Below are positions 1-8,510 of a stretch of 13,779 nucleotides of DNA, in pieces. Each line of letters starts with the position of its first letter. The stretch's first letter is position 1. The stretch comes from an uncultured delta proteobacterium (GTDB lineage: Bacteria; Desulfobacterota; Syntrophorhabdia; Syntrophorhabdales; Syntrophorhabdaceae): NCBI GenBank assembly GCA_903872255.1, contig CAIQJW010000191.1:1-13779 (forward strand), in the 5' to 3' direction. The notes under the pieces were generated by a model. The model was given only the letters and a program-made list of their open reading frames with translations. It had not been told where the DNA came from and made no database searches. Made by a program: the position numbers and the translations under genes.

Positions 1-170
1 CGAAAGAAATTCCGAAAGCCCAAAACGTTAAAAATAATAAAGGGTTAATACGTTAAGTTGACGCTCATGGGGCTTGACCCGGGATCCAAGGTTTTGTTTT
101 TATTATTGTTTCTGGTTTTAAGGCTTGCAAAAGACTACAAAAGAAAAACCTTGGATCCCGGATCAAGTCC

Positions 171-275
171 GGGATGACGGCGGATGGGGAGGTGACGGGA
201 TGACGGCGGAGGGGGAGGTGACGGGATGACGGCGGAGGGGAAGGTGACCGGGGTGACGGCGTTGGGGGGATTGCG
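171..275 (+). repeat. 26-bp G-rich tandem repeat
   Basis: Three adjacent 26-bp units lie at 171-196, 197-222 and 223-248. Each starts GGGATGACGGCGGA and ends in AGGTGAC, and they differ by one or two bases. A diverged fourth unit runs to about 275. There are no spacers, so this is not a CRISPR array. The plus strand has several G runs of 3-6 that could form G-quadruplex structure. An open minus-strand frame across it (163-354) is low-complexity Arg/Pro/His and is not a credible gene. Confidence 0.85.
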
Positions 276-314
276 GCACAGTCTCTTCGCCGGAATGACG
301 ACGAGGGGTAGAAA

Positions 315-330
315 CCTTACGCCTTACGCC
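315..330 (+). repeat. Short 7-bp-period repeat (CCTTACG)
   Basis: CCTTACGCCTTACGCC gives two and a third copies of a heptamer and marks the right edge of composite repeat copy A. Related 7-bp-period tracts sit at the edges of the other two repeat sites in this window. Confidence 0.6.
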
Positions 331-370
331 CGTCCGAAAACCGTCTGTCCACACCAGGGATATACAGACA

Positions 371-402
371 ACAAAAAGGGCAGGCTTGATGGCCTGCCCT
401 TG
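371..402 (-). terminator. Intrinsic terminator of etfBA
   Basis: Read on the minus strand, AAGGGCAGGC, a 6-nt loop (CATCAA) and GCCTGCCCTT form a perfect 10-bp stem (376-401), followed directly by TTTTTGTTG. It lies about 30 bp past the etfA stop. This is a textbook rho-independent terminator and closes the etfBA unit before the repeat region. Confidence 0.9.
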
Positions 403-431
403 TGAGGACTATATCTATTTTGCTTATGCCG

Positions 432-1412
432 TCAGGATTCTTCCCGTGATTCTTTCAGTTCGTCTTTTAACGCGGGAAGGACTGTAAAAAGGTCGTCGAC
501 GATGCCGTAATCTGCATACTGGAATATCGGGGCGTTCGGGTCCTTGTTAATGGCCACGATCACTTTTGATGTATCCATGCCCATGATGTGATGGAGCGCA
601 CCGGAGATACCGCAGCCTATATATAATTTCGGGGACACGGTCTTGCCGCTTTTGCCGATCTGGTCGTCATAGTCTCTCCATTTACTGTCCACGACCGTCC
701 GTGAAGCTCCGACGCGCCCCCCCATGATATCGCCGATATCTTCCAGCAGGGAGAAATGCTCGGCTGCCTTCATGCCCCTGCCGCCGCAAATGATGAAATC
801 AGCCTCCTGGAGGTCGACCTTTTTCGATTCGCCCTTTTTAAAGGAGATCACTTTAATACCGGGGTTTTTCCGGATATTCGCCTGCTCCTCGATTATTTCC
901 CCTTTTTGGCCCGGTTCACTCACCGCAAAGGAATTCGGCCTGAATGTCGCCATCAGCATCGCATCGGTACCAGGTGCGATCCACGAAATAACTTTGCCGC
1001 CATAAAGAGGTTTCTTGATCTTCAATCCATCGCCTTCGAAATCAAATCCGACCGCATCGGAGATCATGGCCGCCTCGAAGCGCACGGCAAGCCGCGGGAA
1101 AAGGTCTTTTCCGGTCATTGATGACGTACCGAGAACAATCATGGGCCCGTATTTTTTCACTATATCCTGAAGAACGGAACTCGTTGTGTCCCACCCGTAA
1201 TCGGTGAGCGCTTCGTCATCGACAACGATCGTCTTATCGCTGTATGCGTTCACCACATCAGCCGCCCGTTTAACGCCTGACCCGATCAATACCGCAGAGA
1301 GGCCGGACGAAAATTTTGCCGCGATCTGTCTGCCCGCAGACAGTAGTTCCAAAGATGCCTTTCTCGGCATCGAATCTTTACATTCAATGAATACCAGAAC
1401 ATCCTTGCTCAT
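432..1412 (-). CDS. etfA: Electron transfer flavoprotein, alpha subunit
   Basis: This is the FAD-carrying subunit of the soluble ETF heterodimer, which moves electrons between flavoprotein dehydrogenases and a quinone oxidoreductase or bifurcating partner. The protein has 326 residues, usual for the family. The N-terminal Rossmann-like half is followed by the FAD domain from about residue 203. Visible motifs are VGASR (234-238), QIGKSGK (251-257), CGISGALHH (267-275), VAINKD (286-291) and DYGIVDDLF (301-309). The common SGAIQH reads SGALHH here. The start has a strong Shine-Dalgarno, AGGAGG, 7 nt before the ATG. It lies 15 bp after etfB and ends before a clear terminator. No acyl-CoA dehydrogenase or FixC/FixX partner is in the window, so the electron donor and any bifurcating role are open. 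Confidence 0.96.
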   Translation of the reverse strand: MSKDVLVFIECKDSMPRKASLELLSAGRQIAAKFSSGLSAVLIGSGVKRAADVVNAYSDKTIVVDDEALTDYGWDTTSSVLQDIVKKYGPMIVLGTSSMTGKDLFPRLAVRFEAAMISDAVGFDFEGDGLKIKKPLYGGKVISWIAPGTDAMLMATFRPNSFAVSEPGQKGEIIEEQANIRKNPGIKVISFKKGESKKVDLQEADFIICGGRGMKAAEHFSLLEDIGDIMGGRVGASRTVVDSKWRDYDDQIGKSGKTVSPKLYIGCGISGALHHIMGMDTSKVIVAINKDPNAPIFQYADYGIVDDLFTVLPALKDELKESREES

Positions 1413-1427
1413 GTGAAACCCTCCTCC

Positions 1428-2219
1428 CTACAGGACCTTTGCCTCGTCTCCAAGCAGTTTTACGAGACTCTTCGCCTTATCCCGTGGTGTCTGACCCTCG
1501 ATTATGCGGACCGAAGGCCTCTTCGCAGGCAATTCATATGAAAGCACGCGTATATTCGATGATCCGTTGTCTATGGCACCGAACGGTGTTTCAAATGAGG
1601 CGGGATCAAGAACGGTTATCTCGGTTTTCATTGCCTTCATGACCCCCGTAATAAGCGGCACTCTTGGTTCATTCAAACCTTTCTGTGCCGTAAAAAGGGC
1701 CGGCAGGGCAACTTCAGAAACTTTTTTACCGCCTTCGATCTCGTTTTCCACTTCAGCCCTGCCAGGATCGAGCATGCTCAGTCTGCTTATCTGGCTGACA
1801 TGGGGAATATTGAGAAATTCTGCTACCATTGCCCCTACGTTCGCACTTTCGTCATCCATGGCCTGGCGTCCGCACAGGATGAGATCGAAGCCTTCCCTCT
1901 TTGCATATGCCGCCAGGATCCGGGCAATTATAAGCGGGTCATCTGTTTCAAATTTTGAACTGTCGATACGGACGGCCTTATCCGCGCCCATTGCTATTGT
2001 TGTCCTCAAGGCTTCTGTCGCCCTCGCAGGCGCAAACGTGCACACCGTGATCTCGACATCTTTTAATGCCTCTTTGACCCGTATCGCTTCCTCGACGGCA
2101 AATTCATCAAAAAAATTGACTACATATTTATTTTCAATTTCGAGACTTTTTTGATCGGAGCTTATGATTATCCGGGCCTCCGTATCGGCGACCTGTTTTA
2201 CAAATACCAGAACATTCAC
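1428..2219 (-). CDS. etfB: Electron transfer flavoprotein, beta subunit
   Basis: This is the partner of EtfA, binding the AMP (or second flavin) of the ETF dimer. With the start chosen here it has 263 residues and opens MNVLVFVKQVADTE, matching the usual MNILVCIKQVPDTE start. Other family blocks are AMGADKAVRI, DLILCGRQAMDDESANVG and the ETF-beta signature NEPRVPLITGVMKAMK. The frame can be extended upstream to an ATG at 2255, but those 12 residues overlap the ribosome-binding site. AAAGGAGG at 2229-2236, 9 nt before the GTG at 2219, fixes the start. A promoter lies upstream at 2376-2404, leaving a leader of about 150 nt. The two genes form a short operon. Confidence 0.95.
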   Translation of the reverse strand: MNVLVFVKQVADTEARIIISSDQKSLEIENKYVVNFFDEFAVEEAIRVKEALKDVEITVCTFAPARATEALRTTIAMGADKAVRIDSSKFETDDPLIIARILAAYAKREGFDLILCGRQAMDDESANVGAMVAEFLNIPHVSQISRLSMLDPGRAEVENEIEGGKKVSEVALPALFTAQKGLNEPRVPLITGVMKAMKTEITVLDPASFETPFGAIDNGSSNIRVLSYELPAKRPSVRIIEGQTPRDKAKSLVKLLGDEAKVL

Positions 2220-2375
2220 GTCTTCACGCCTCCTTTGGTTCCTGCAATATCTCAATAACCCAAAAAGAAATGACCGGCCTTAAGGCAGGGAAAATCAGTT
2301 AAATTGTAAGTAACGCTAAAACCCCTTGTTTGTCCTGAATTTATCTTCAAAATAACCAGGTCGGAATTTTTGGAT

Positions 2376-2404
2376 AAACTATTTTACCACGCCCCATTTG
2401 TCAA
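2376..2404 (-). promoter_or_regulatory. Sigma-70-type promoter for etfBA
   Basis: On the minus strand the -35 box is TTGACA (2399-2404, perfect consensus), followed by a 17-bp spacer and TAGTTT as -10 (2376-2381). It sits in the 266-bp gap between rpoD and etfB, so etfBA can be transcribed separately from the rpoD operon. The predicted start near 2369 gives a leader of about 150 nt containing the palindrome GCCTTAAGGC (2277-2286). I saw no recognisable riboswitch in it and no convincing terminator after rpoD. Confidence 0.6.
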
Positions 2405-2485
2405 GGAACAATTGGCAATAACAAGGCCTGTAAATTAACGCTACCAGCTGAATTTATTGGTTGTTTGCCCCTTAAACGTCCGTCT

Positions 2486-4024
2486 TTACAGATCAACGAA
2501 AGAACGCAGCAATTTGGCCCTCATCGGATGCCTCAATTTCTTAAGGGCCTTCGCCTCGATCTGGCGTATTCTCTCCCGGGTCACCTCAAAAACCTGCCCT
2601 ACTTCTTCGAGCGTATGGTCCTGCCTTTCCCCCAACCCAAATCGCATCCTGACAACCCGTTCTTCTCTCGGCGACAACGTCGAGAGAATACTGTTGAGAT
2701 TCGTAACGAGATCTTCGTATATGGCCGAATCCTGAGGAGTCAGGACATTCTTGTCCTCTATAAAATCGGCCAGGTGGGTATCTTCGTCATCATTGATAGG
2801 CGTTTCGAGCGAGATGGGCTCTTTCGTTATCCTCAGGACGCGTCTTACTTTTTCCGATGAGAAACCTATTCTTTCTGCTATCTCGTCCGGATATGGTTCC
2901 CGTCCCAACTCCTGGACGAGTCCCCGGGATACCCTGATGATCTTGTTGATCGTCTCGATCATATGGACCGGAATGCGTATTGTTCTCGCCTGATCGGCGA
3001 TCGCACGCGTGATCGACTGCCGTATCCACCATGTCGCATATGTGCTGAATTTATAGCCGCGTTTATACTCAAACCGGTCTACCGCCTTCATGAGTCCGAT
3101 ATTGCCTTCCTGGATCAGGTCGAGAAGTGATAATCCCCTGTTTATGTACCTTTTTGCGATGCTCACAACAAGCCGCAGGTTGGCCTTAACAAGTTCGTTC
3201 TTGGCGCCGGCGAAGTCACGTTCGGCCTTTTCGATGCGATTCAGCGATTGTCTTAAGGCCTTGGAAGATATTCCGATCTCATCCTCAAGCCTCGTTTTTC
3301 TGTTCATCAAGGCCTGGATATGCCTCTTGTTCCCGGCTTCTTTCAGTTTTTTAAACCGGGCTATCTCGGTTTCGATCTTCTCAATACGTTCAATATAGCG
3401 CTTCATGCGGAGGATTATCTTTTCGGTCATCTTTTTGCTCAGATTGATCTCCATGATGATCTTCTGCATTTCCCTGCCATGGTCTTCTTTTTTGGCGTCC
3501 TTGAACTTGGAGTGTTCGTCTTTGAGTCTCTCGAGAAGTGAAATAACCCGTTCTCTTTCGAATTCGAGTTCGGTATCCCCTTCTTCTTCGTCATCTGCTT
3601 CGATCGTGATGTCCTTTACGGCTGCCTTCGATGTCTTGAGCAGCATCAGGGCATTGAGCAATTCTCTTACCGTGCCGGGAAAAGACAACAGGACCTGTTT
3701 TATATCTTCCTTCGCCTCTTCCATGAGGCGGGCAATCTCCTTCTCGCCCTCCCGGGTAAGAAGGGCCATACTGCCCATCTCCTTGATATAATGACGAATA
3801 GGGTTAATCAGCTCGTCGTCATAAACCTCTTCGAGATCCCCCCCCAGTACCTCGTCGGGCTCCGCGTTCTCTGCGCCGCCCATAGTCTCCTGATGCTCGA
3901 TCTCAAAAAGATCGATATCATCAAGGAGATTGCTCGGCTTTTCCCCACGAGATATCAATGCGTACAGTTCCCTGTTTTCGAGATTCTCTTCATAAGGATA
4001 AAATCTCCTTACTTTCTCAGGCAT
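2486..4024 (-). CDS. rpoD: Primary RNA polymerase sigma factor (sigma-70/RpoD)
   Basis: This is the housekeeping sigma factor that directs RNA polymerase to -35/-10 promoters. It has 512 residues. Region 1.2 lies at about 70-105 (NPIRHYIKEMG, LLTREGE), a long charged non-conserved region at about 106-270, and region 2 from about 275 (NLRLVVSIAKRY, DLIQEGNIGLMKAVDRFEY, and 2.4 YATWWIRQSITRAIADQ at 329-345). Region 3 follows (PVHMIETINKI), then region 4 (LSPREERVVRMRFGL, with helix-turn-helix 471-500 including VTRERIRQIEAKAL). The first 70 residues are acidic and short, without a clear region 1.1. An in-frame GTG at 4030 is possible, but the ATG at 4024 has AGGTGG at good spacing. It follows dnaG by 20 bp, as in the classic rpsU-dnaG-rpoD operon. 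Confidence 0.97.
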   Translation of the reverse strand: MPEKVRRFYPYEENLENRELYALISRGEKPSNLLDDIDLFEIEHQETMGGAENAEPDEVLGGDLEEVYDDELINPIRHYIKEMGSMALLTREGEKEIARLMEEAKEDIKQVLLSFPGTVRELLNALMLLKTSKAAVKDITIEADDEEEGDTELEFERERVISLLERLKDEHSKFKDAKKEDHGREMQKIIMEINLSKKMTEKIILRMKRYIERIEKIETEIARFKKLKEAGNKRHIQALMNRKTRLEDEIGISSKALRQSLNRIEKAERDFAGAKNELVKANLRLVVSIAKRYINRGLSLLDLIQEGNIGLMKAVDRFEYKRGYKFSTYATWWIRQSITRAIADQARTIRIPVHMIETINKIIRVSRGLVQELGREPYPDEIAERIGFSSEKVRRVLRITKEPISLETPINDDEDTHLADFIEDKNVLTPQDSAIYEDLVTNLNSILSTLSPREERVVRMRFGLGERQDHTLEEVGQVFEVTRERIRQIEAKALKKLRHPMRAKLLRSFVDL

Positions 4025-4044
4025 GTCCACCTCTCTATAAAAAA

Positions 4045-5748
4045 TTATTTTTTTATATGCGTCAATACCTGCTTCTTTTGCTCCAGGAGTTCTGTAATAG
4101 CCGCAGCGTCCCCCTTACCTTCCGCTTCGGCAAGCTTCTCAGTGATCTTTTTTGATTTTTCCCTGAAAAATTGGCGTTCAATATGCCTGAAATAATCCAT
4201 GAATACTTTTTCAGGATCATCGGCATTTTCAGGGATATGATCAAATGCTGCATCGAGGACGAGGGTCCTCAAATCCTCCTTATCGAGTATTTCGATAAAA
4301 TCCCGTACATTGAGCGTGTTATCCTGCTCAAAACATGTCACCATCTTTGCCATTATTTCCCGGACATCAGCATTCTTTATATAATGCAATACCTCCTTTC
4401 CATGAAAGTGTTGAAGCAGTTCGGGACGGGCAATGCAGGCACTGATAACCTTTTTCTCTATGACGGCTTTGACCGGGTCTGCTTTTTGGGTCCCGTTGCC
4501 CGCTTCATATATCCTTTTGGGAGCAAAATGTTCCTCGTCTACCCCGGTTAATTGTGATAGGCGCTTTATGTATAATTGCCGCTTGATGTTGTCCCTTATC
4601 GCACCAATATGGGGCATCACCTGCATTATAAATACCTGCTTCCCCTGGATAGTGGACATTGCCTCTTTTTCAGAGTAATGGTCGAAATAGAAATCGAGGA
4701 TCGGTTTTTTATTTTTCATTATCTCTGACAGTGGACCGGCGCCCTTCTCGCGGACAAAACTGTCAGGGTCATGGCCTTCCGGCAGGGTGATCATCATACC
4801 GTTTACATCCATCTCCGCGAAAAGCCCGATAAGCCTCAGGGCGCTTTTGATCCCCGCAGGGTCGCCATCCAGCATTAGCGTGATGTTCTCGGTATAATTC
4901 CGCAATTTACCGATCTGCCCTTCAGTGACAGAAGTTCCGAGAGTGGACACCGCATTCTTGATGCCTGCCCGGTAAAGGGCGATCAGGTCGAAATACCCTT
5001 CAACGATGAAAACCTCATCCTGATCGGCGATATGCCTTTTTGTCCTGTCTATGCCGAACAGTGAGTTGCGCTTCAAGAATACCGAGGATTCGGGAGAATT
5101 CACATATTTCGGCATTCCGTCCTTGTCGAGGGTCCTTCCGCCGAATCCGATGACCCGTTTATTGACATCTATGATGGGGATGACGATCCTTCCCCCGAAC
5201 ATATCGTAGAATTGATTTTCCTTGACCCTGACAATACCGGTCGAGAGAAAGATATCAGAAGGTATCCCTGTATTATTGAGGGCTGCCCTCAATGCCCCGC
5301 GTGTACGAATGCTGTATCCGAGCCTGAACTCTTCGATAATATCGCCGGAAATGCCGCGCTTTTCGAGGTATTCGCGGGCAGCAGCCGTTTGTTTCAGCCC
5401 CTCCTGATAGTATTCGCACAGCCTTTCCAGGGCATCATAGTGGCCCGCTTTCTTTCTGTCACCCTTTCTTTCGACCTCTATTCCATATTGACGCCCCAGG
5501 TGCTCTATCGCCTCGATGAACGTCAGATTTTCATATTTCATTATGAAACTGATAGCATTGCCGCCTTCCTTGCAGCCAAAGCAATAAAAGATCTGCTTTT
5601 CGGGGCTGACCGTGAATGACGGGGTTTTTTCCCTGTGGAACGGGCACAGGCCCATAAAGTCCTTGCCGCCTTTCCTCAATTTTACGTACTGGGATACGAC
5701 GTCGACTATGTTGATCTTCAGGAGAAGTTCATCGACCGACGCCTTCAT
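4045..5748 (-). CDS. dnaG: DNA primase
   Basis: This enzyme makes the RNA primers for replication and works with the replicative helicase. It has 567 residues, near the family norm. The N-terminal zinc finger has C35, H38, C56 and C59 (CPFH...CFGC). The catalytic core contains GFGGRTLD (201-208) and YVNSPESSVF. The TOPRIM fold has VEGYFD with E250 and LDGD with D294 and D296, the expected metal ligands. The helicase-binding C-terminus is divergent, as usual. The start overlaps the mutS2 stop by 4 bp (ATGA), with GGAG 5 nt upstream, which implies translational coupling. rpoD follows after 20 bp. Confidence 0.97.
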   Translation of the reverse strand: MKASVDELLLKINIVDVVSQYVKLRKGGKDFMGLCPFHREKTPSFTVSPEKQIFYCFGCKEGGNAISFIMKYENLTFIEAIEHLGRQYGIEVERKGDRKKAGHYDALERLCEYYQEGLKQTAAAREYLEKRGISGDIIEEFRLGYSIRTRGALRAALNNTGIPSDIFLSTGIVRVKENQFYDMFGGRIVIPIIDVNKRVIGFGGRTLDKDGMPKYVNSPESSVFLKRNSLFGIDRTKRHIADQDEVFIVEGYFDLIALYRAGIKNAVSTLGTSVTEGQIGKLRNYTENITLMLDGDPAGIKSALRLIGLFAEMDVNGMMITLPEGHDPDSFVREKGAGPLSEIMKNKKPILDFYFDHYSEKEAMSTIQGKQVFIMQVMPHIGAIRDNIKRQLYIKRLSQLTGVDEEHFAPKRIYEAGNGTQKADPVKAVIEKKVISACIARPELLQHFHGKEVLHYIKNADVREIMAKMVTCFEQDNTLNVRDFIEILDKEDLRTLVLDAAFDHIPENADDPEKVFMDYFRHIERQFFREKSKKITEKLAEAEGKGDAAAITELLEQKKQVLTHIKK

Positions 5749-8036
5749 GTAAACTCCACGACCGTCACCCCTGCATTACGTTCATCTGCGTGAAATGCCC
5801 GCACATACGGCGTTTCGGAAAGCCGTTCCCTGACTGCCTGCATAAGCCTTCCGGTACCTACACCATGGAGGATCTTGACCTCAGGCACCCCTTCTATGAC
5901 CGCCCTGTCAATAAACTGGTCGAGCCTTTTTACGGCCTCATCGACACGCGAGCCGACAATGTTGAGCTCGGGCTGTCCAATCGATTCCACGGTTATTTGG
6001 GTCTTGTCCTTCGATATCTGCTTCGGCCCTTCTACTGCCCGGGCGATGAACATCCGTTTCAGCTTTGTCCTTATGTTCCCGACAGCAACTTCGAAAACAT
6101 TACCCTCTTTGTCGATGTCTACGACATATCCTTTGTTTCCGAGAGTCTTCACCAGAACATAATCGCCGATTCGGATCTCCTCCCTGGCCTCCTTGGCTGG
6201 TCCCCCAATCTCTTCCTTCAGGGAACGAATGCGTTCCCTACTCTTTGTTATAGACGTTCTTTCTCTTTTTGCAACATCTTTTTTTATCGATTCTATCTCG
6301 ATGTCCAGCTGGAGCAGTTTTTCATGGCATTTATTTTCCCATTTCCGGAGGTATTCATCCTTCTTTTCCCGGATAAGTTTAAGGCGCTCGTGTGCCTCTT
6401 CCTTTGCCTTTTTGAGCTCCAGGCGCTCTTTTTGAGCCTTCGCCGTCTCTTTTTCCAGGCTTGTTATCAGGTCGTTGAGCATGAATTCCTGTTCATTGAG
6501 ATACGTATAGCTTTTTTCGATAATAGCCTCAGGCACATCGATCTTCCTGGCAACGTTTATCGCATTGGAGTATCCCGCCGTCCCATAGACAAGCTGGTAT
6601 AATGGCCTCATGTTCTGCGAATCAAAGGACGTTGCCACGTTAAGCGCAAAATCTTTCATATAACCGTACGCTTTGATGAGGTTAAGATGAGTCGTCACAA
6701 CGATCCGGCAGCCTTTCTCGACAAAGGCATCCATTATGCCCATTGCCAGGGCGGAGGCCTCCTGCGGTTCCGTATTGCCGCCTATCTCGTCGATAAGGAC
6801 CAGTTCATCGCCGCCGGCGCGAAGATAAAGGTCCTTTATGGCATACATATGCGCAGTGAAACTGCTGAGCTCCATTGAAATATCCTGCTCGTCCCCGATA
6901 AGGGCAAAGATATTGGAGAAAAGGGGCACGACCGGTTTTTCAGCTGCGGGGATAAAAAGGCCCGTCTTCGCCATAAGCGATAAAAGGCCGATCGTTTTCA
7001 AAGCGGCTGTCTTCCCCCCTGCATTCGGGCCGCTTATGATCATCACGTTTTCCTTTTCCTTCATGAAAATATCTATCGGCACCGCGTCATTTTTTCTGGA
7101 CAGCGATATAAAGGGATTGACGGCCTTTTTTATTTCCATTGAGCCCTTTTTTGTGACCTCGGGCTTGACGCATTTGAATTCATGGCAAAAAAGTGCCATG
7201 GCATGATGAAGATCGAGTTCGCCAAGGACCTCGACATTCCGTGCAAGTGCGTCCCGGAAACCGCGGGCAAAATCCGTCAGTTCGTGAAGGATCCTCTTTT
7301 CTTCCTCTTTTTCCTCATTGACCAATATATTGATGCCGTTGTTCAGCTCGACACATTCGACCGGCTCTACAAAAGACGTTTTGAGCGTATGCGAGTAATC
7401 GTGCACGATGCCCTGGATCGCCTCATTAAAATTGGGCTTCAACGGGATGACATACCTGTTGTTCCTCAAGGATATATATTCGTCCTGGATGATGGGTCTC
7501 ACCGATTCGCGTCCCATTATCCTGACGAGCTGTTTCTTTATCCTCTCTCTGTTCTGGAAAAGCTCGGACCGTATGCGGGACAGATCAACCGATGCGCTGT
7601 CCTCGAGGTATCCTTCCGCATTAATGGACCGGGCGATCTTTTTGTATAGAACGGGGAATTTGTCGAGGCCATCGATGACATCATCGATATATGCTCCCTT
7701 CTTGAAGGCCCTCGCCAGAAAAGATGCCACATCGGATGAGGACCGTATGAAACCGGTTAGTGTAAGAAATTCGGAGGACTCCAGGACGGAATCCCTGATC
7801 CCTATTCTCTGAATGATCGGGGTAATGTCGGGAACCTCACCAAATGGCACCTTGCCGTCCCATTTAATGACGTCCATGGCCGCTTCGATCCGGTCATGGC
7901 GCGCGGTTATCTCTTCAAGATTATCGAGCGGGTGAAGCGAAAGCAGTTCGTTGCGGGAAAAAGATGTTTCAGAAAATTTAAGGATGACATCGCGGAGTTT
8001 GAGGAAATCAAGATAGGATAAAGTCTTATCGATCAT
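5745..8036 (-). CDS. mutS2: MutS2-family ATPase with Smr domain
   Basis: MutS2 is a MutS paralogue without the mismatch-recognition domain. Family members limit recombination or act on collided ribosomes, and which role applies here is unknown. The protein has 763 residues, typical in length. The core and clamp (1-330) are followed by the ABC ATPase with Walker A GPNAGGKT (336-343), SSFTAHM (391-397), Walker B LVLIDEIG (412-419) and the switch TTH (448-450). A long coiled coil spans about 510-610, a KOW-like segment about 620-660, and the Smr domain 690-763. Smr keeps HGVGTG (724-729), but the usual LDLRG reads LNIVG (691-695). No clear Shine-Dalgarno precedes the ATG. It sits between yqeY and dnaG and overlaps dnaG by 4 bp. 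Confidence 0.95.
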   Translation of the reverse strand: MIDKTLSYLDFLKLRDVILKFSETSFSRNELLSLHPLDNLEEITARHDRIEAAMDVIKWDGKVPFGEVPDITPIIQRIGIRDSVLESSEFLTLTGFIRSSSDVASFLARAFKKGAYIDDVIDGLDKFPVLYKKIARSINAEGYLEDSASVDLSRIRSELFQNRERIKKQLVRIMGRESVRPIIQDEYISLRNNRYVIPLKPNFNEAIQGIVHDYSHTLKTSFVEPVECVELNNGINILVNEEKEEEKRILHELTDFARGFRDALARNVEVLGELDLHHAMALFCHEFKCVKPEVTKKGSMEIKKAVNPFISLSRKNDAVPIDIFMKEKENVMIISGPNAGGKTAALKTIGLLSLMAKTGLFIPAAEKPVVPLFSNIFALIGDEQDISMELSSFTAHMYAIKDLYLRAGGDELVLIDEIGGNTEPQEASALAMGIMDAFVEKGCRIVVTTHLNLIKAYGYMKDFALNVATSFDSQNMRPLYQLVYGTAGYSNAINVARKIDVPEAIIEKSYTYLNEQEFMLNDLITSLEKETAKAQKERLELKKAKEEAHERLKLIREKKDEYLRKWENKCHEKLLQLDIEIESIKKDVAKRERTSITKSRERIRSLKEEIGGPAKEAREEIRIGDYVLVKTLGNKGYVVDIDKEGNVFEVAVGNIRTKLKRMFIARAVEGPKQISKDKTQITVESIGQPELNIVGSRVDEAVKRLDQFIDRAVIEGVPEVKILHGVGTGRLMQAVRERLSETPYVRAFHADERNAGVTVVEFT

Positions 8037-8057
8037 ACGGGCTTTCGACTGCCGTTA

Positions 8058-8504
8058 TCACGATGACAGTCTCTTAAGCACCATTGCACTTAACAATTTT
8101 CCTTCAATCCTCCCTGGAAATTTGTCCATGAGGAATTTTATGACTTTCCCCATGTCTTTCCGGTCTTTCGCACCGATAGATGCCACCGCGTCCTCTACTT
8201 CCTGCGCTATTTCGTCCCCGGTTAATTGAGAAGGCTGGAATTCCTTCAGGATTTCCAGCTCTTTCTCTTCTTTTTCGGCTAGTTCTAAGCGCTGACCTTT
8301 TTTGAAGCTTTCGATGGAATCGTTGTGCTGTTTGATCGATGTCTTGATGAGGCCATAGAATTCCTCATCAGTCAGGGGCCTGATCTTCTCTACCTCTTTG
8401 TTCTTGATAGCGGCGAGGAGCATCCTTAACACAGACACTCTGATGGCATCCCTTTTCTTTAAAGACTCTTTCAAACCATTTTCGATTGTGGATCTGTAGT
8501 CCAT
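8058..8504 (-). CDS. yqeY: GatB/YqeY domain protein
   Basis: This is a 148-residue helical protein of the YqeY family, related to the tail domain of the amidotransferase subunit GatB. Family members probably bind tRNA, but their exact role is not established. Diagnostic blocks are the RVSVLRMLLAAIKNKEVEK segment, LTDEEFYGLIKTSIKQ, a lysine/glutamate-rich middle, and LKEFQPSQLTGDEI followed by DMGKVIKFLMDKFPGRIEGK. It starts 6 bp after the rpsU stop, with a weak AGGA overlapping that stop, so it is probably translated by coupling. rpsU-yqeY-dnaG linkage is common in several bacterial phyla. Confidence 0.93.
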   Translation of the reverse strand: MDYRSTIENGLKESLKKRDAIRVSVLRMLLAAIKNKEVEKIRPLTDEEFYGLIKTSIKQHNDSIESFKKGQRLELAEKEEKELEILKEFQPSQLTGDEIAQEVEDAVASIGAKDRKDMGKVIKFLMDKFPGRIEGKLLSAMVLKRLSS

Positions 8505-8510
8505 CTATTC

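Larger units (their letters stand above)
70..330 (+). repeat. Composite intergenic repeat, copy A
   Basis: This fills most of the gap downstream of etfA. Arm 70-95 and arm 145-170 are inverted repeats matching at 24 of 26 positions, around an AT-rich spacer (96-144). Then come GC-rich 26-bp tandem units (171-248), a segment containing GGGGATTGCGG and CGGAATGACG (266-306), and a 7-bp-period tail (315-330). The same parts occur in the same order, on the opposite strand, at 11031-11324. The spacers also align: both contain a GTTTTAAG or ATTTTAAG core and then run into AAAACCTTGGA. Arm 145-175 contains a perfect 8-bp stem, ATCCCGGA/TCCGGGAT, with a 5-nt loop. No protein is apparent in it. It looks like a MITE- or REP-like dispersed repeat; which family is not known to me. 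Confidence 0.75.

Noticed and set aside
171..248. Tandem 26-bp units as a CRISPR array
   Set aside because: The units are directly adjacent with no spacers, and no cas genes are present.
163..354. 63-codon minus-strand open frame rich in Arg, Pro and His
   Set aside because: It is a translation of the G-rich tandem repeat, with low complexity, no ribosome-binding site and no family resemblance.
1504..2154. Long plus-strand open frame opposite etfB
   Set aside because: It is a shadow of etfB. The composition is serine-rich with no conserved motif. The other plus-strand frames opposite mutS2, dnaG, rpoD and the ruv genes are rejected for the same reason.
2220..2255. Upstream ATG start for etfB
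   Set aside because: The added 12 residues overlap the AAAGGAGG ribosome-binding site and do not match the family start.
2256..2370. etfBA leader as a riboswitch
   Set aside because: No known riboswitch core is recognisable. The only structure seen is a short self-palindrome, GCCTTAAGGC.
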